Assembly (NCBI GenBank): GCA_023375675.1
Contig: JALQBC010000004.1
Span: 62,001 to 126,000 of the forward strand
Direction: 5' to 3'
Source of the DNA: Cytospora piceicola
Lineage: Eukaryota > Ascomycota > Sordariomycetes > Diaporthales > Cytosporaceae
Length of the DNA stretch: 64,000 nt
Shown here: piece by piece, positions 12,101-22,800 of the stretch
How the letters are laid out: each line of letters begins with the position of its first letter
How positions within the stretch are numbered: position 1 is the first letter of the stretch
Translations under genes and position numbers: made by a program
The notes under the pieces: model-generated
Told to the model about the DNA's origin: nothing
Databases searched by the model: none
The model's input: the letters and a program-made list of their open reading frames with translations, nothing else

Positions 12101-12555
12101 ATGCCCTCGGCCATCCTAGCCAAGGGGATCGAACTCCACCACTCGATCCGCCGCCCCTTGTTCCGCCACCTATTCCGGATGAGACACGAGAAAGATACCC
12201 AGGCCAATAGCACTGCCAGTCAGAGCCAGGCCATGACAGACAAAGCAGCACAGCTACGGGGGGCAACATCGGAAGAGGAGGCGGTCCACCTCATCAAGGG
12301 GTGGTTCTTGGCCAAGGTCGCCAGCGTCCTGGACTTGCCCGAGCCGGAAATTGACCCCAGCAAGCCGGTTCACACCTCGGAATTGACTCGCTTGTGGCAA
12401 TTGACCTGAAAAATTAGTTCGCGAGGGGGATCGGTGCTGAGATCGGCGTGTTTCTGTTGATGGGCAATGCACCGCTGTACGAGCTCAGTGCAGTCGCGGC
12501 CAGAAAAAGCCGACATCGAGAGCAGGTTGTGAGCGAGCGAGGTTCGGAGTTATGA
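12101..12555 (+). pseudogene. C-terminal acyl-carrier-protein remnant of a reducing polyketide synthase
   Basis: The translation from 12101 matches the extreme C-terminus of fungal highly reducing PKSs: a linker with SIRRPLFRHLFRMRHE, then an ACP helix (EEEAVHLIKGWFLAKVASVL). At about 12376 the frame shifts by one base. In the new frame the phosphopantetheine site GIDSLVAIDLKN appears at 12379-12414, interrupted by a TAG at 12415-12417 where the family has Trp. It then continues (FARGIGAEIGVFLLMGNAPL) to a natural TGA at 12553-12555. The single-base deletion and the nonsense codon mean it cannot encode an ACP. A TGG-to-TAG change is CpA-to-TpA on the other strand, the context of repeat-induced point mutation. 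Nothing of the rest of the synthase is recognisable upstream. Confidence 0.8.
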
Positions 12556-14081
12556 GGTACCCTAGGGTATGGCACTTGGCAACCATACCGCGCCGCTGAT
12601 TATTTTAAAAACGCCCAAGGCACGCTGCCTTGGCTAGAAACTGTGGCTGATTGAACTTGAAACGGAAAGACCGTTTTTAAACACGTAGGACCGTTTCTAG
12701 ACTTGAATACATCTTAGGTCATCAAAATCATTTCAAGGTCTAAACTGTTTCTAGGTACCTCGATCAATTCGTACCTCGATCATTTCGTACTTCGATCGTT
12801 TCGTTACCTATATCGTTTTTAGGTACCTAGGTGTAGAGATCTCGGCTAGGGATGAAGTTTCACCGTTCGAGAGTAACTTACTTAGTCTACCTACGTAGCT
12901 ACTTTAAGGTCTGAGGGTCTGGAAGGTCTTGTTCTTGAAGATCTGTCTTGAATGTCTTGATAGTCTTGATGGTTTTGATGATCTTGGATGGTCTTGATGA
13001 TCTTGGATGGTCTTGATGATCTTGGATGGTCTTGATGATCTTGGATGGTCTTGATGATCTTGGATGGTCTTGATGATCTTGAAGGGAAGGTCTTAAAGGT
13101 TGTTGCCTTGAAGGTTGTTGCCTTGAGATCTTAAAGGGAAGGCATCGTCTGGTAGGAAGGCACCTGGTAGGAAGGCACCGTAGTAACCTCGGAAGGCACC
13201 GTAGTAACCTCGGAAAGCACCTGGTACCTAGGTACTTAAAGATCCAGAAACCATTTTAGAACGAAGGGACCATTTCAGAGTAAGTGACCATTTCAGAATA
13301 TAGTAACCATTTCAGAATAGTGAATAATGCCTGACTGAACTTGAGGCCAAAACCGTTTTAGAGCACGTAAACGGTACCTCTGAGCGTTTTCAAAATAATC
13401 GTCGCCGCGGTATGGAAACCTTTAGGCTTTTGTTTTTGTGGTGGTCATTTCATGTCATTTTTTGTCATCTCATGTCAGCTCTAAGCTTGGCCCTGATTGT
13501 TGCGATGATGACACATGACTGATGTGACAGGACAAAGATTTTGACCTTAAAGGTTGGGTGTGATGAGGCAGTGGAGTAATTGTCTGGCGATTTTTCTCTT
13601 CTATAACCGCGTGGGTGATTATATTCTTTCTGTTTTCATTTTTGAAATTACCCTAGGGGAGGCTTCTGTCTTCACTTTGAACTCGATAATACTAGTGCTA
13701 TCGGAATTTTGGCCAGCTGGCTTCCTTCGAAAGAAGGGTTGCAATCGAGTTGTATGATCATGATTTTGCAAGTCCAGGTAGAGTCTACCAATGGCAAACC
13801 TCTTCTACAACATTCAAGTTCGCCAAGGGGGTGGCAATAGGTGATTAGGGCGTGTCTCTAATATGCGATATACGAACCAACAGACGTTCAGAAGGTGTTG
13901 GTTCAACATCGCAAGGGGCTTTTCAGATGTCTAGTCCGAACCTGACCAGGTCCAGATGTGCGTCCTCTTCTACCCAACATTTTCAGTTTTACAGCTTCAC
14001 AGCCATATCAACTACCTACTTGGGCTTCGTCTCTTCCTCCCAGCCCTTCCCTTAGGCACCCAAATCAAAGTCAAGTTTGAG
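12556..14081. other. repeat-rich non-coding region
   Basis: This region holds a 19-bp minisatellite (12968-13081) and several looser repeated motifs: GACCGTTT..., TACCTCGATCA/TTTCGTAC... (about 12755-12800), GGTAGGAAGGCACC (13150-13190), CACCGTAGTAACCTCGGAA (13178-13220) and ACCATTTCAGAA (13265-13320). The last ~300 bases are probably the P450 promoter and leader. No gene is supported. Confidence 0.6.
12968..13081 (+). repeat. 19-bp minisatellite, 6 tandem copies
   Basis: Six head-to-tail copies of the 19-base unit GATGGTCTTGATGATCTTG run without gaps. The first copy has one C-to-T change and the other five are identical. Near-perfect identity suggests recent expansion. The unit length is not a multiple of three and the array lies outside genes. 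Confidence 0.9.
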
Positions 14082-16012
14082 ATGGACGACCCACAGTTTC
14101 GGTACGCCGTACTTATCTTGGCGGGTGCCGGCGTCCTGATCCTGTGGATGAGGCAAAAGCTCTACCCCAAGCCCTACCCAGGGGTTCCATACAACATACA
14201 GTCTGCAACGCGCGTGGCCGGCGACATTCCGGACCTGATCCCCGTTGCCACAGCCAAAAATGAATTCTCCGAGTCCCTTTTCGCCATCACGACGCAGAAA
14301 CTGGGGGTCCCAATCGCCCAGATGCTCTTCCCCGGTGTCCGCAAGCCTATGATCATCCTAGAGGACCCTCGTGAGATCGAGGATATTCTTATTCGGAGGG
14401 GTAAAGAGTTCGACAAGGCACCTATGACCATTGACCTGTTCGGCCCCATGTTTCCTAACTCGATCATCGCTCAGTACAACACACCAAAGCTGAGGGAACA
14501 AAAGCGCATCTGGGCCGACACGATGAAGATGGAATTTCTGCGGAAGACTGCGGCTCCTAACATTCGAAAATCGACTCTAGACCTCATTGAGCTGTGGCGG
14601 CTCAAGGCGTCTGTTGCGCCTGATCAGCCCTTCCGGACCCTCGAAGACTTCAAGTATGCTGCTCTGGATGCTATCTGGGTTGCTGCTGTTGGTGAGGAGC
14701 CAGGAGTGACGAGTTTCGAAATCAAGAAGCTGCAGAGTCAGATTTCCGGGAACTCTCAGCCTCAAGAGCAGCCTCTCGGCGCGTTTATCATGAAGGAGAT
14801 GATCTACATCAGTGAAACTATTGCACGAAATTCCACTAGCCCCTCGCCCAAGTGGGCACAGGTGTTTGAGACATGGACTCCTCGCTATCGCAGAAGCAGG
14901 AAGGTTATCAATACCGAGGTTGGGCGTTCTTTGCGGAGGGCGGTTGACCGATTCCAAGACTCTGAGCTTGGCAATCTGGAGCGCGACGACTTTGATACGT
15001 GCATGGTCGATTTGGTCCTTCGAAGACAGACTCTGGAGGCGAGAAAGGCCGGCAAGGGCAAGGTATCAACGGACCCAACCAAGGACCAGAGCTTGATCGA
15101 CATGCTGTTTGTCTTGCTCGTTGCGGTATGTGTTTCTTATCGAGACTTTTGTACCTCTGTCTGACTTTACACGCAGGGCCATGATTCAACTGCCAATGTT
15201 CTCTCCTGGTTTGCCAAGTTTATGGAAACCGACCCTGCTGTTCAAACCGAACTCCGCACTGCCCTTCAAGCAGCTTTTCCAGGTCCCGATGCGCCTTCAG
15301 CTGACGACATCCTCCGAACCGATATACCGTATCTCGATGGTACCTGTGAAGAGGCCTTCCGTCTCGCCGGCGCGGCCAAAGCACAACTCCGTCGAACCCT
15401 AGTAGATACCGAGATTCTTGGCTGCAAGGTAAGCAGGGAACCCACCCCCGCCCCGGGGCCCGCCCCCCCGCCGGGATTCATGGAAACCAGATATTGACTA
15501 GTATACAAGGTGCCCAAGGGCTCCGAGATATTTATGAACTTGCATGTCAACCGCATGCCCGCGCCTGTGGATGAGTCCAGGCGCAGTACTACCTGTCGGG
15601 AGGCAGCAGTCAAGCATGGCGAGGGAGACAGGTTCCAGGGCGCAGCTGGCCGCCGGCTGGAGTCATTTGAGCCTAGAAGGTGGCTGGTCAAGGACGATTC
15701 GGGAAGGGAGTCGTTCAACGCACACGCAATACCGGCCCTTGCTTTCGGTGGTGGATACAGGGGCTGCATCGGTAAGTGTGCTTTACTTTAGATCTATGGA
15801 GGAGTTGACCATCGTTTGGACAAGTTCCATCTGACCACTGCTTCACCATCATAGGAGTCAAACTTGCGAGGATGGAACTCCGGATAGTCGTTGTGCTTCT
15901 GATTCTCAATTTCGAGTTTCTACCCTTGCCCGACGAGCTACGGACAACAAGCGTCACAGAGAAGATCTTCAGGGAGCCAGATACGCCATATGCGAGGGTG
16001 AGAGCTCTGTGA
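14082..16012 (+). CDS. cytochrome P450 monooxygenase
   Basis: Four exons (14082-15125, 15177-15428, 15510-15771, 15855-16012) give 571 residues. An N-terminal membrane anchor (YAVLILAGAGVLILWM) precedes the PYPGVPY hinge. The I-helix oxygen-binding motif AGHDST spans the first splice junction. The K-helix ExxR is EAFR in GTCEEAFRLAG, the PERF-like motif is FEPRRW, and the haem-binding loop is FGGGYRGCIG with the thiolate cysteine just before the last intron. All motifs are present, so the enzyme should be active at the ER membrane with a cytochrome P450 reductase. Substrate unknown. The 1.5-kb distance to a decayed PKS and the nearby hydrolase suggest a former secondary-metabolite setting. 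At 571 residues it is slightly long; the second intron (15429-15509) is GTAAGC...AAG and is the least certain junction. Confidence 0.88.
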
Positions 16013-16755
16013 AGGGCGGACCAAAAGGGGCTCCAGGGTTCTGTATGGTCTGGATCTCTGCAGCCATCACAAACGTCGAACGGTCTCTCTCGAACGCTGG
16101 AGGAGGAGGAGGAAGAAGTCGTGCCTTCCTGGTTGGCAGAGTCGTCTGGGTTTACAGACAGTCCAACAATCTGAAGGAGCCGTGGAGAGCCTGGAAAGCC
16201 TGGCCAACGCAATGTACTTTGTATTTACACCTGGTCAGGCAGCAGTGACGCACGGTGTTGCTGGATCTGGGCCTCTGACAGCATTTAGATCTTCCAAGGT
16301 TGGGCAGGAGAGACTCCATTACTTGTTACTACCGAAGTACTGTGGCTGGACCCATCTATCACTCCAGAGCTGTTGTCATGCCTTCCATCGATGCCTGCGT
16401 TTGCGTCTCGGGACGCTCTGGACCGTGAAGGTCGTGGAGGCTCCTTCCCTTCCCCAGCGAGACAGACTGGATCCGATGTTCCGGAAGAAAGGCGCAACTT
16501 CCTCATGTCTGCTCAATCGTGGAGTGCTGCCTGGACACATCATCATCGGTTGTGTCATCAGTGCTCGCAAGAAGCAGGAGCCCCGACAATGTCCCTAATC
16601 GCAGCACGGAAGGAGGCACTGTAGCAGCAGGATGAGAACAATATATACAGAGTAAACAAATGTGATTCTCATCTTCTTGAAACTTTTGGATGGCTCGGCC
16701 GCGAAGATCTCATAGAAGCTGTTCTCTTGTTCTTTCTTTTTCTCAAACCGCCAAG
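16013..16755. other. intergenic, no gene seen
   Basis: This is the spacer between the P450 stop and a small candidate gene. Several short open frames occur on both strands, but none has a domain or sustained codon bias. Confidence 0.45.
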
Positions 16756-17247
16756 ATGGTATGTGGGAGATTTACACGCAGTTGAGATATTCTTACAGAC
16801 ATGGGATGCTAACAGTATACAGAACACAATCACCACAACCTCCGAGGTCTTCACCCTCCTCCTCCCCACCACCACCATCACCATCACCGACGCCGCCGCC
16901 GCCACCGCCGCCACCGCCACCCCCCCTCCCCCCTCCCCCACCCCGTCACCATCCACCTGGGCTGGGTGGGATTCTTCTTCTCGGTGGTGGGCCCGGTGCT
17001 GAGCTGGGCGCTCACCCGGTACGCCGCCGCCGCCCCCCCTGCCGCCGCCGCTCTTGGCCTGGCGGCCGTCCGCGCCGCCCTGCGCCCCCTCGCGGTCCGT
17101 GCCGCCGCCGCGCACGCTCTCGCCGCCTCGTCTCCTCCGCCCGCCCGGCGTGGCCGGTCTGTGCCTGCCTCGGCTGGCCCCTCCGCGGCGCCGAAGCGGG
17201 AGCGCGAGCCCGTTGCCATCAAGGACCGGCGCCCCTTCCGTGCCTAG
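16756..17247 (+). CDS. possible small two-exon gene with a frame break in a C-rich tract
   Basis: An ATG at 16756 is followed at once by a well-formed intron (GTATGT at 16759, branch CTAAC at 16809-16813, acceptor ACAG ending at 16822). The next stretch, read as NTITTTSEVFTLLLPTTT and then Ala/Thr/Pro, uses C at nearly every third position. The same strong GC3 bias continues after about 16945, but in another frame (VTIHLGWVGFFFSVVGPVLS, then Ala-rich), up to a TAG at 17245-17247. The frame changes inside a run of C-rich homopolymers (about 16920-16944). Either this is a base-calling error in the assembly or the gene is broken. The hydrophobic stretch suggests a membrane segment. Family not recognised. 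Confidence 0.35.
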
Positions 17248-17277
17248 ACGACGACGACGACGATGACGATGACGATG
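17246..17277 (+). repeat. GAC/GAT trinucleotide run
   Basis: A run of GAC then GAT triplets starts right after the stop of the candidate gene above. It is simple-sequence DNA with no sign of function. Confidence 0.7.
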
Positions 17278-17373
17278 GAGGAGACGACGAGAACTATTTT
17301 AACATCAATATTAGATGTTCTGTCCTCCTCTACCTTTCGCGTGCCTCTACTGAGTTTCCTCCATACGTGAAGC

Positions 17374-19164
17374 CTACTCGCAGGATCGAGGACAAAATAT
17401 TGAGTACTCCTGGCCGTAGATAATGCTCGAAAATCCAGGAATGCGTCCGTAGTAGTTGCGACACCGTTGCTGCCGGCACCAGTATACCCCAAGTCCGTCC
17501 CGATCATCTGTTAAGCTATACGAGTCCGAGTCGAGAGCCTGATACAAATGAGGATTTATTTCCTTATCATTAGAGTAATCGATAGTCCGCGAGTACCTGA
17601 CTACCAGACAGTGACTACCAGTATGGCATGGTTGTGCTCTAATGTTAGAGATCCCGGGCCCATACATGCCGGTAGTATGCTGACGCCATCTTCCATGACT
17701 TCTTGCCTGAAACTCGCACTTCTTCGATTGTTTCACCCGTGATTCTGGCTTAGGTGGGGATATGGCTTCTAGGGGAAACAAGCATTCTGTGGGGTCCGTA
17801 TGGCGTACTTGTTTGGGTTCTGAACGCGAATTATTATGCAAAGGATCTTCGAAGTAAACACAGTCGCAACTGTTAGGGTCAAAACAGCAGAGCTCAGGGA
17901 AGTCCATACCCACACCCGCCGCCAGTGGGGGGCATATAAACCGTCCCACATTATCGCGCAGCTCGGTTAGTCGAGGACGCAACGCAGCAGCCGTGACAGG
18001 CCACTCGGTATCCCCCAGAGGCAAGTGGGCAGTCCAGTTGAGGCAAATCTTCTTGTCCCCCACCTGAAAGCTCGGATGGATATACTCTTGGCATTCGGCA
18101 ACGTGACACCCAGGATCCAGGGCGCTACTCTTCCACATAACGCCCTCAGAAACAGTAGTGCCTTCGCATGTTATAATATGACTATTGTCTTTGCACTGTA
18201 GAGGGACTGATTTCTCCCCCGGCGTTTGCTTGTCCTCGTAGTTCTCGACATCTGACAACCGGATGATGCCCTCTTCATGGCCGCAGATCCTGAGGTAGCC
18301 CTCGTGTGCGATACAGAACCGACGGTGTGGCTTTTGCATGCGCTGCGAATGTGAGAAGAGGCAGGCGGGGTGGTCGGCAACGCACTTCGAGCAATGGAGG
18401 AACTTGCGGAGCCGCGCGGTCCTCTGCCCCCAGTCGGGCGCCTCCCTGGCCGCGCGGCATCCGTCGCAATACCGGTCCCTATCCAAGAGGCTCATCAGCT
18501 GCGTCCTGTCCTCGGGCAGCCCGGCGCGGCCCTCCGCGGCCTTTAGCAGCTCTTTCCCCTGGCCTGTAGCGCACATGGATCCTAGGCGTGGCCACGACCA
18601 AGACTCGCCGCGGCCCTTTTCGGTCGGCAAGAACACTCCGGGCCTTTCGAATATGATATCATGGCATAGGTATGGGAAATCGCGCGCGACGCGGCGCATA
18701 CACTCGACACCGCTGTTATCGAGCATTCTGATGATTTGGATGAGGACGGGTTCCGGAAGTTTGTGCAACCGGCTGTATGTCTCGTTATGCCGGATCGCTG
18801 CGATCAGGGGGTCCATCCCTGGGGGCATGGGAGCCTGCGATCCGGGGAGGCCGTGAGGGAAGACGGCGGAGTAGCTTGGAGGTCTCTGGGGTGGCTCCTC
18901 GCCATCCTGCTGTTCCTCCTCGGTGTTGATAGAGCTTGGGGGCTCTTGAGGGGACTCCACGCGGCCCTCCTGGGGGAAGTTCTGGCCATCAATTTCGGTG
19001 GGACTCTTGCAGTCCTGCTGAGAGGACGTACCGCCGTCCATCTGCCCCTCCTCGATGTTGGCCAAGCTTGACGATGAAGAAGACGGCGTGCTGTATCCTT
19101 CACTGTCGGGTCTGAGTATGAGTCCGCGTAATCGACGTCTGAGTGTGCCCATGATCACTGTCAT
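17374..19164 (-). CDS. F-box-like protein with cysteine/histidine-rich region
   Basis: One exon encodes 596 residues. The first ~120 residues are disordered (Ser runs, Glu/Gln-rich) and include PPSY at 95-98, a PPxY motif of the type bound by WW domains of Rsp5-like ubiquitin ligases. An F-box-like helix bundle follows at about 131-172 (LHKLPEPVLIQIIRML, then MRRVARDFPYLCHDIIF). The region at about 225-300 has Cys/His pairs (CDGC, CSKC, H and C in between) that could bind zinc. The C-terminal half has more scattered cysteines and no known fold. An F-box suggests substrate recruitment to an SCF ligase, but the target is unknown. Similar single-exon F-box-like proteins are abundant and lineage-specific in fungi. 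Confidence 0.7.
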   Translation of the reverse strand: MTVIMGTLRRRLRGLILRPDSEGYSTPSSSSSSLANIEEGQMDGGTSSQQDCKSPTEIDGQNFPQEGRVESPQEPPSSINTEEEQQDGEEPPQRPPSYSAVFPHGLPGSQAPMPPGMDPLIAAIRHNETYSRLHKLPEPVLIQIIRMLDNSGVECMRRVARDFPYLCHDIIFERPGVFLPTEKGRGESWSWPRLGSMCATGQGKELLKAAEGRAGLPEDRTQLMSLLDRDRYCDGCRAAREAPDWGQRTARLRKFLHCSKCVADHPACLFSHSQRMQKPHRRFCIAHEGYLRICGHEEGIIRLSDVENYEDKQTPGEKSVPLQCKDNSHIITCEGTTVSEGVMWKSSALDPGCHVAECQEYIHPSFQVGDKKICLNWTAHLPLGDTEWPVTAAALRPRLTELRDNVGRFICPPLAAGVGMDFPELCCFDPNSCDCVYFEDPLHNNSRSEPKQVRHTDPTECLFPLEAISPPKPESRVKQSKKCEFQARSHGRWRQHTTGMYGPGISNIRAQPCHTGSHCLVVRYSRTIDYSNDKEINPHLYQALDSDSYSLTDDRDGLGVYWCRQQRCRNYYGRIPGFSSIIYGQEYSIFCPRSCE

Positions 19165-19817
19165 TGCTTTGGTCGATGTATACGATGCTTTGGTTGATGT
19201 ATAAGGCGACCCGAAACAGTGTTAGTAGGAATAAGTAGGTCCTCCGTTGATAACAAACTGGTGTGGGTTCCAGGAGAATAAATAGGTCGGTCGTTGCGGG
19301 ACAGCAGCGATGAGCACAGACACATGTGCCTGGTAGTCCAGCGTGCTCGAGTCCAGTAGAGGTTCGCCGGTCCTACGCTTTGGGCCACGCCTTGAGGCCG
19401 GGGCCTCTGGTGGCGGCAATTCCTTGCTGGATCAGTGCCTCCTGACTGAAGGCACGTGCGATCGGACAGGAGCTTGTCAAGCAAGTGCCTCTCTTAGCCC
19501 ACCAGCTGATCAATGAAACATGCAGAGCTAGTATCGAAAAGAGATACGTATTCAGCCTCGGACATCTGGACACATTTTACACACATCCGCTAACACGTCT
19601 CTAAAACAAAAGAGCAAACCCAGTTTCCGCACCAAGGATATCACTCGCCGTCGCACGCATACGTGCCCAGCATCGTACTGTATACCACATCGACCAAAAG
19701 CAACATGGGAAGGGGAAACGAGAGCAAGAAGGAGCAAGCGAGAAGCGAAACGTACAAAAGCAAAAGCCACAGTCCCAGACGCGACGTGCCATAACATGTC
19801 ATCTCTCCCCCTCCCAC
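19165..19817. other. intergenic, no gene seen
   Basis: A 0.65-kb gap separates two minus-strand genes. It contains the promoter of the F-box-like gene and the 3' end of the oxidoreductase gene. The open frames here lack domain or bias. Confidence 0.5.
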
Positions 19818-22800
19818 CTAATAAAGCAAGTCCCCGCTGTCCACCATCATCTTGAACCGATCATTCGGCTCCTCAAACCGATACTCATCCCCCCGGCACA
19901 CCCGGTCCACCTCCTCCCTCACGAACGGGTACACGTCCTTCCACGCGTTCCTCCCCATCCAGCAGTCCAGGTGCCCGTACCCGGGGACCACCCGCCGGTG
20001 GTACTCGACGCCGGGCCCGTCGCGTCCGCCCTCGCCGTTGACCCCCGCGCCGTCGCCGTGCGCCGTCCCGAAGTGGTCGCAGAGGGTCTCGTAGGTCCTC
20101 TCGGTCGCCTCGGGCGACAGCACGGCGTTGTCGGCCCCCACGAAGAGCAGGAACGGCACGCCCCTCAGCCGCTCGATGTTCTCCCTCGTCGTGAGCCTCT
20201 TGGTCAGCGGCGCGTTGCCCATGACGTGGCCCTCGGTGCCCATCTTCTCGAGGAGGCGGAGCAGCCGCATATTGACGCCGCCGAAGAACTGGTCGATCTG
20301 CCGGTGCGTCGCCTCGTTGAGGTTGTGGTGGTTCCAGCACCGCCCGAACGTCAGGGTGATGCGGTGGCAGCTCGCGCTGTTGCAGATCTCCCGCCGCCGG
20401 TCGGGCATGAACCGCAGGGCCTGGTTGAGTAGGCGCTGGACGAGGCTGTCGTCGCGCGAGGTCGAGCAGCTGAACCAGCTCCCCGCCACCAGGTTGTACA
20501 GCTTGTCCGCAGGGATGGGGCCCGCTTTGGCCTTGATCATGTTCGATACGTTCCAGATGGGATTCATGAATGTCTGCGAACAGGTCACGCCGCGTATCCA
20601 TGAGGAGGGGATCGTCCCATCGAGGAGGCCACACGAAAAGGCCACGCTGCCCATGCAGTGTGCTATGGCGTAGATCTTAGGCGGTTTGAACCCCTGGAGC
20701 TGGGCTAAGTCGTTTGGTGGCCTGAGGTTCGTGGCATATGCGTCTGTGTGCAATTGTCTGATGCGTTTCAGGCATGCCTTGATATCAAGCCGTGCGTCAT
20801 ATGTCGTCCAGTTTTCTTCTGCAATTATGAGCTGGCCGATCCGGAGGACAGTGACAAACACGCGATACCCTGCGCGCGTGAAGTAGTTCACCGCGTTATA
20901 CGGTATCGTGGGCAGTGCGAAGATCCGGTGATCCACGCTTGCGCCTGGGATCATAAAGAGGTCCTGTACTTGCGCTCCCTTGGGGATGTGTGTAGGATTC
21001 CACATGTGCATCTTGGTGCAGACGCCGTCTCGGGCCGTGATGTCAAAGCTACGATCAGGACGTGTTTCGTTGATGTAACTTTGGGGAGTGCTCAAGGGGT
21101 ATTGCAGAGATGCCAGTGGGGCGAGAAACAGGGACATGGACCTACGGGTGAAGTAGGTCATGAAGCTGGCTACTGATTGGATTTTGGAGAAGATTGAAGA
21201 CCCTGTGGGCGTCAGGGTCATGATCTCTGAGAGGAAGTCGCCTGGCTGTATGTGCATCATGCCTTTCGCGATGACTTGGAGCCGCCGCCAGGCGTCTTCG
21301 TCAGGGACGTCGCTGATGGGCCCTTTCTTGACGCGCTTGCTGATGGTAACATATAACGTCGTGGTGGACCGCCAGAATTGAATTGGTGCCAGGGCGACCG
21401 AGGAATCCACGACCTTGTAGCCATGGAAGTGGAGTAGCTCGCCATTGATGCCAGTCATGTCGAAGTCGTATGTGAAGTTCCTCGTACCCGGCGCCTTGTG
21501 GTCGAGCTTAAACAGGTTGAAGTTTCCTCTCTGCACCATGAAGGGCGAGCCGGGGATGGTCGGACACACGAAAGTCCCCGTAAGCATACTTCTGTGATCA
21601 GGGTCATTCACCATAGTCGTGGTGTTGAAAGCCTGGACACTCAGGAAGAACCTCGCACTCTCGCAGAGGCTCTTAGCAGAGCGATAACCCAGCTCGTACG
21701 TTGCGTGGGTATCCATGTTCATCCCATCTTCTCCATGGTGAATATACCCAGACATGACCTCGGTGAACCCGAACCCACTGGCATGCGTAGCGTCTGCCTT
21801 GCTGATAACGTGGGAAGCACCTTTGATGCTGTTAATCTCGGACCGCTGCAGCGCAATCTCCTCTGTCATTTTCCTGCGTGTATCAGGGTGGTGTTTCGGC
21901 TCGCCAAAGAGGTCGAGGTTATGATTCTTCTCGCGATTGATCTTGAGGTTATTCTTGCGGCAATAATGCTCGACAGATCGCTCGGCGAGCGCGGTGATGG
22001 TTGCGAGGGGGTTGGCGCCCAGCGCGGCGGGAATAACAGCAGCATCCATGACGATGAGACCTTCGTGTGTATCCTTGCTAGTCGGATCCTTGGCCAGAAG
22101 CACTTCGCCATGGTGGTTCGTAACTCCCGTCATAGGCGTGCCATCGCGGGCCATGCAGGCACCGCCTATAGGATGGACCGTAACTTGCTGCTGGCCCATC
22201 AGAGCGAAGAAAGGGTTTTGAACCAGCGTGCCGCCGACAGCCCTGGTGGCATCAGCAAGAACACGGTTCAGGTACTTGACGTGGTCGCTGCGGCCGACAC
22301 CGAGGAACTCCAGTTCCGGTTTGTCGTCTTTGAGGCTGAGCATGGCTTGGTTGCTGTCGTGGGACATGATAAGGTAAACCTGCGTCCTCTCAATTGCGCC
22401 ATCTTTGAAATAGGGGCCAAGTAACCGGCTTCCCCAGCGGGCCATTTTGGCCTGAGCCTGGTCAATGAGTGTATCCTCGCTCGAAATACTTCCAGGCATC
22501 AGGTCCAGCATGGCCTGCATGAAGGGGGCAAGTGCTTTGGGAACGCTTCCCTCCTCGATGACGTAGCCATCCAATGGGTTTTTGTGGCCTTCTCGGTTAT
22601 CAATGATGCCAGTGATGCATGGTCCGACTGGGTTATAAGGTGAAGGGACGGGATTGCCGATACCGTTGACGAGTTCGTCTGTGTTGTACCTTGAAAAGTG
22701 CGTCAGCACATGACTTATCAATGTCGTGATTGCGAATGTAGCACTCACCCAAACGCCAAAATGTCCCCGTTCCCACTCATGTTCTTGCCAACCTGGTCAC

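Noticed and set aside
19885..20634. 249-codon minus-strand open frame inside the GMC/hydrolase gene
   Set aside because: It is a shadow of the GC-rich coding frame; it reads as Arg/Gly/Pro-rich low complexity and has no domain.
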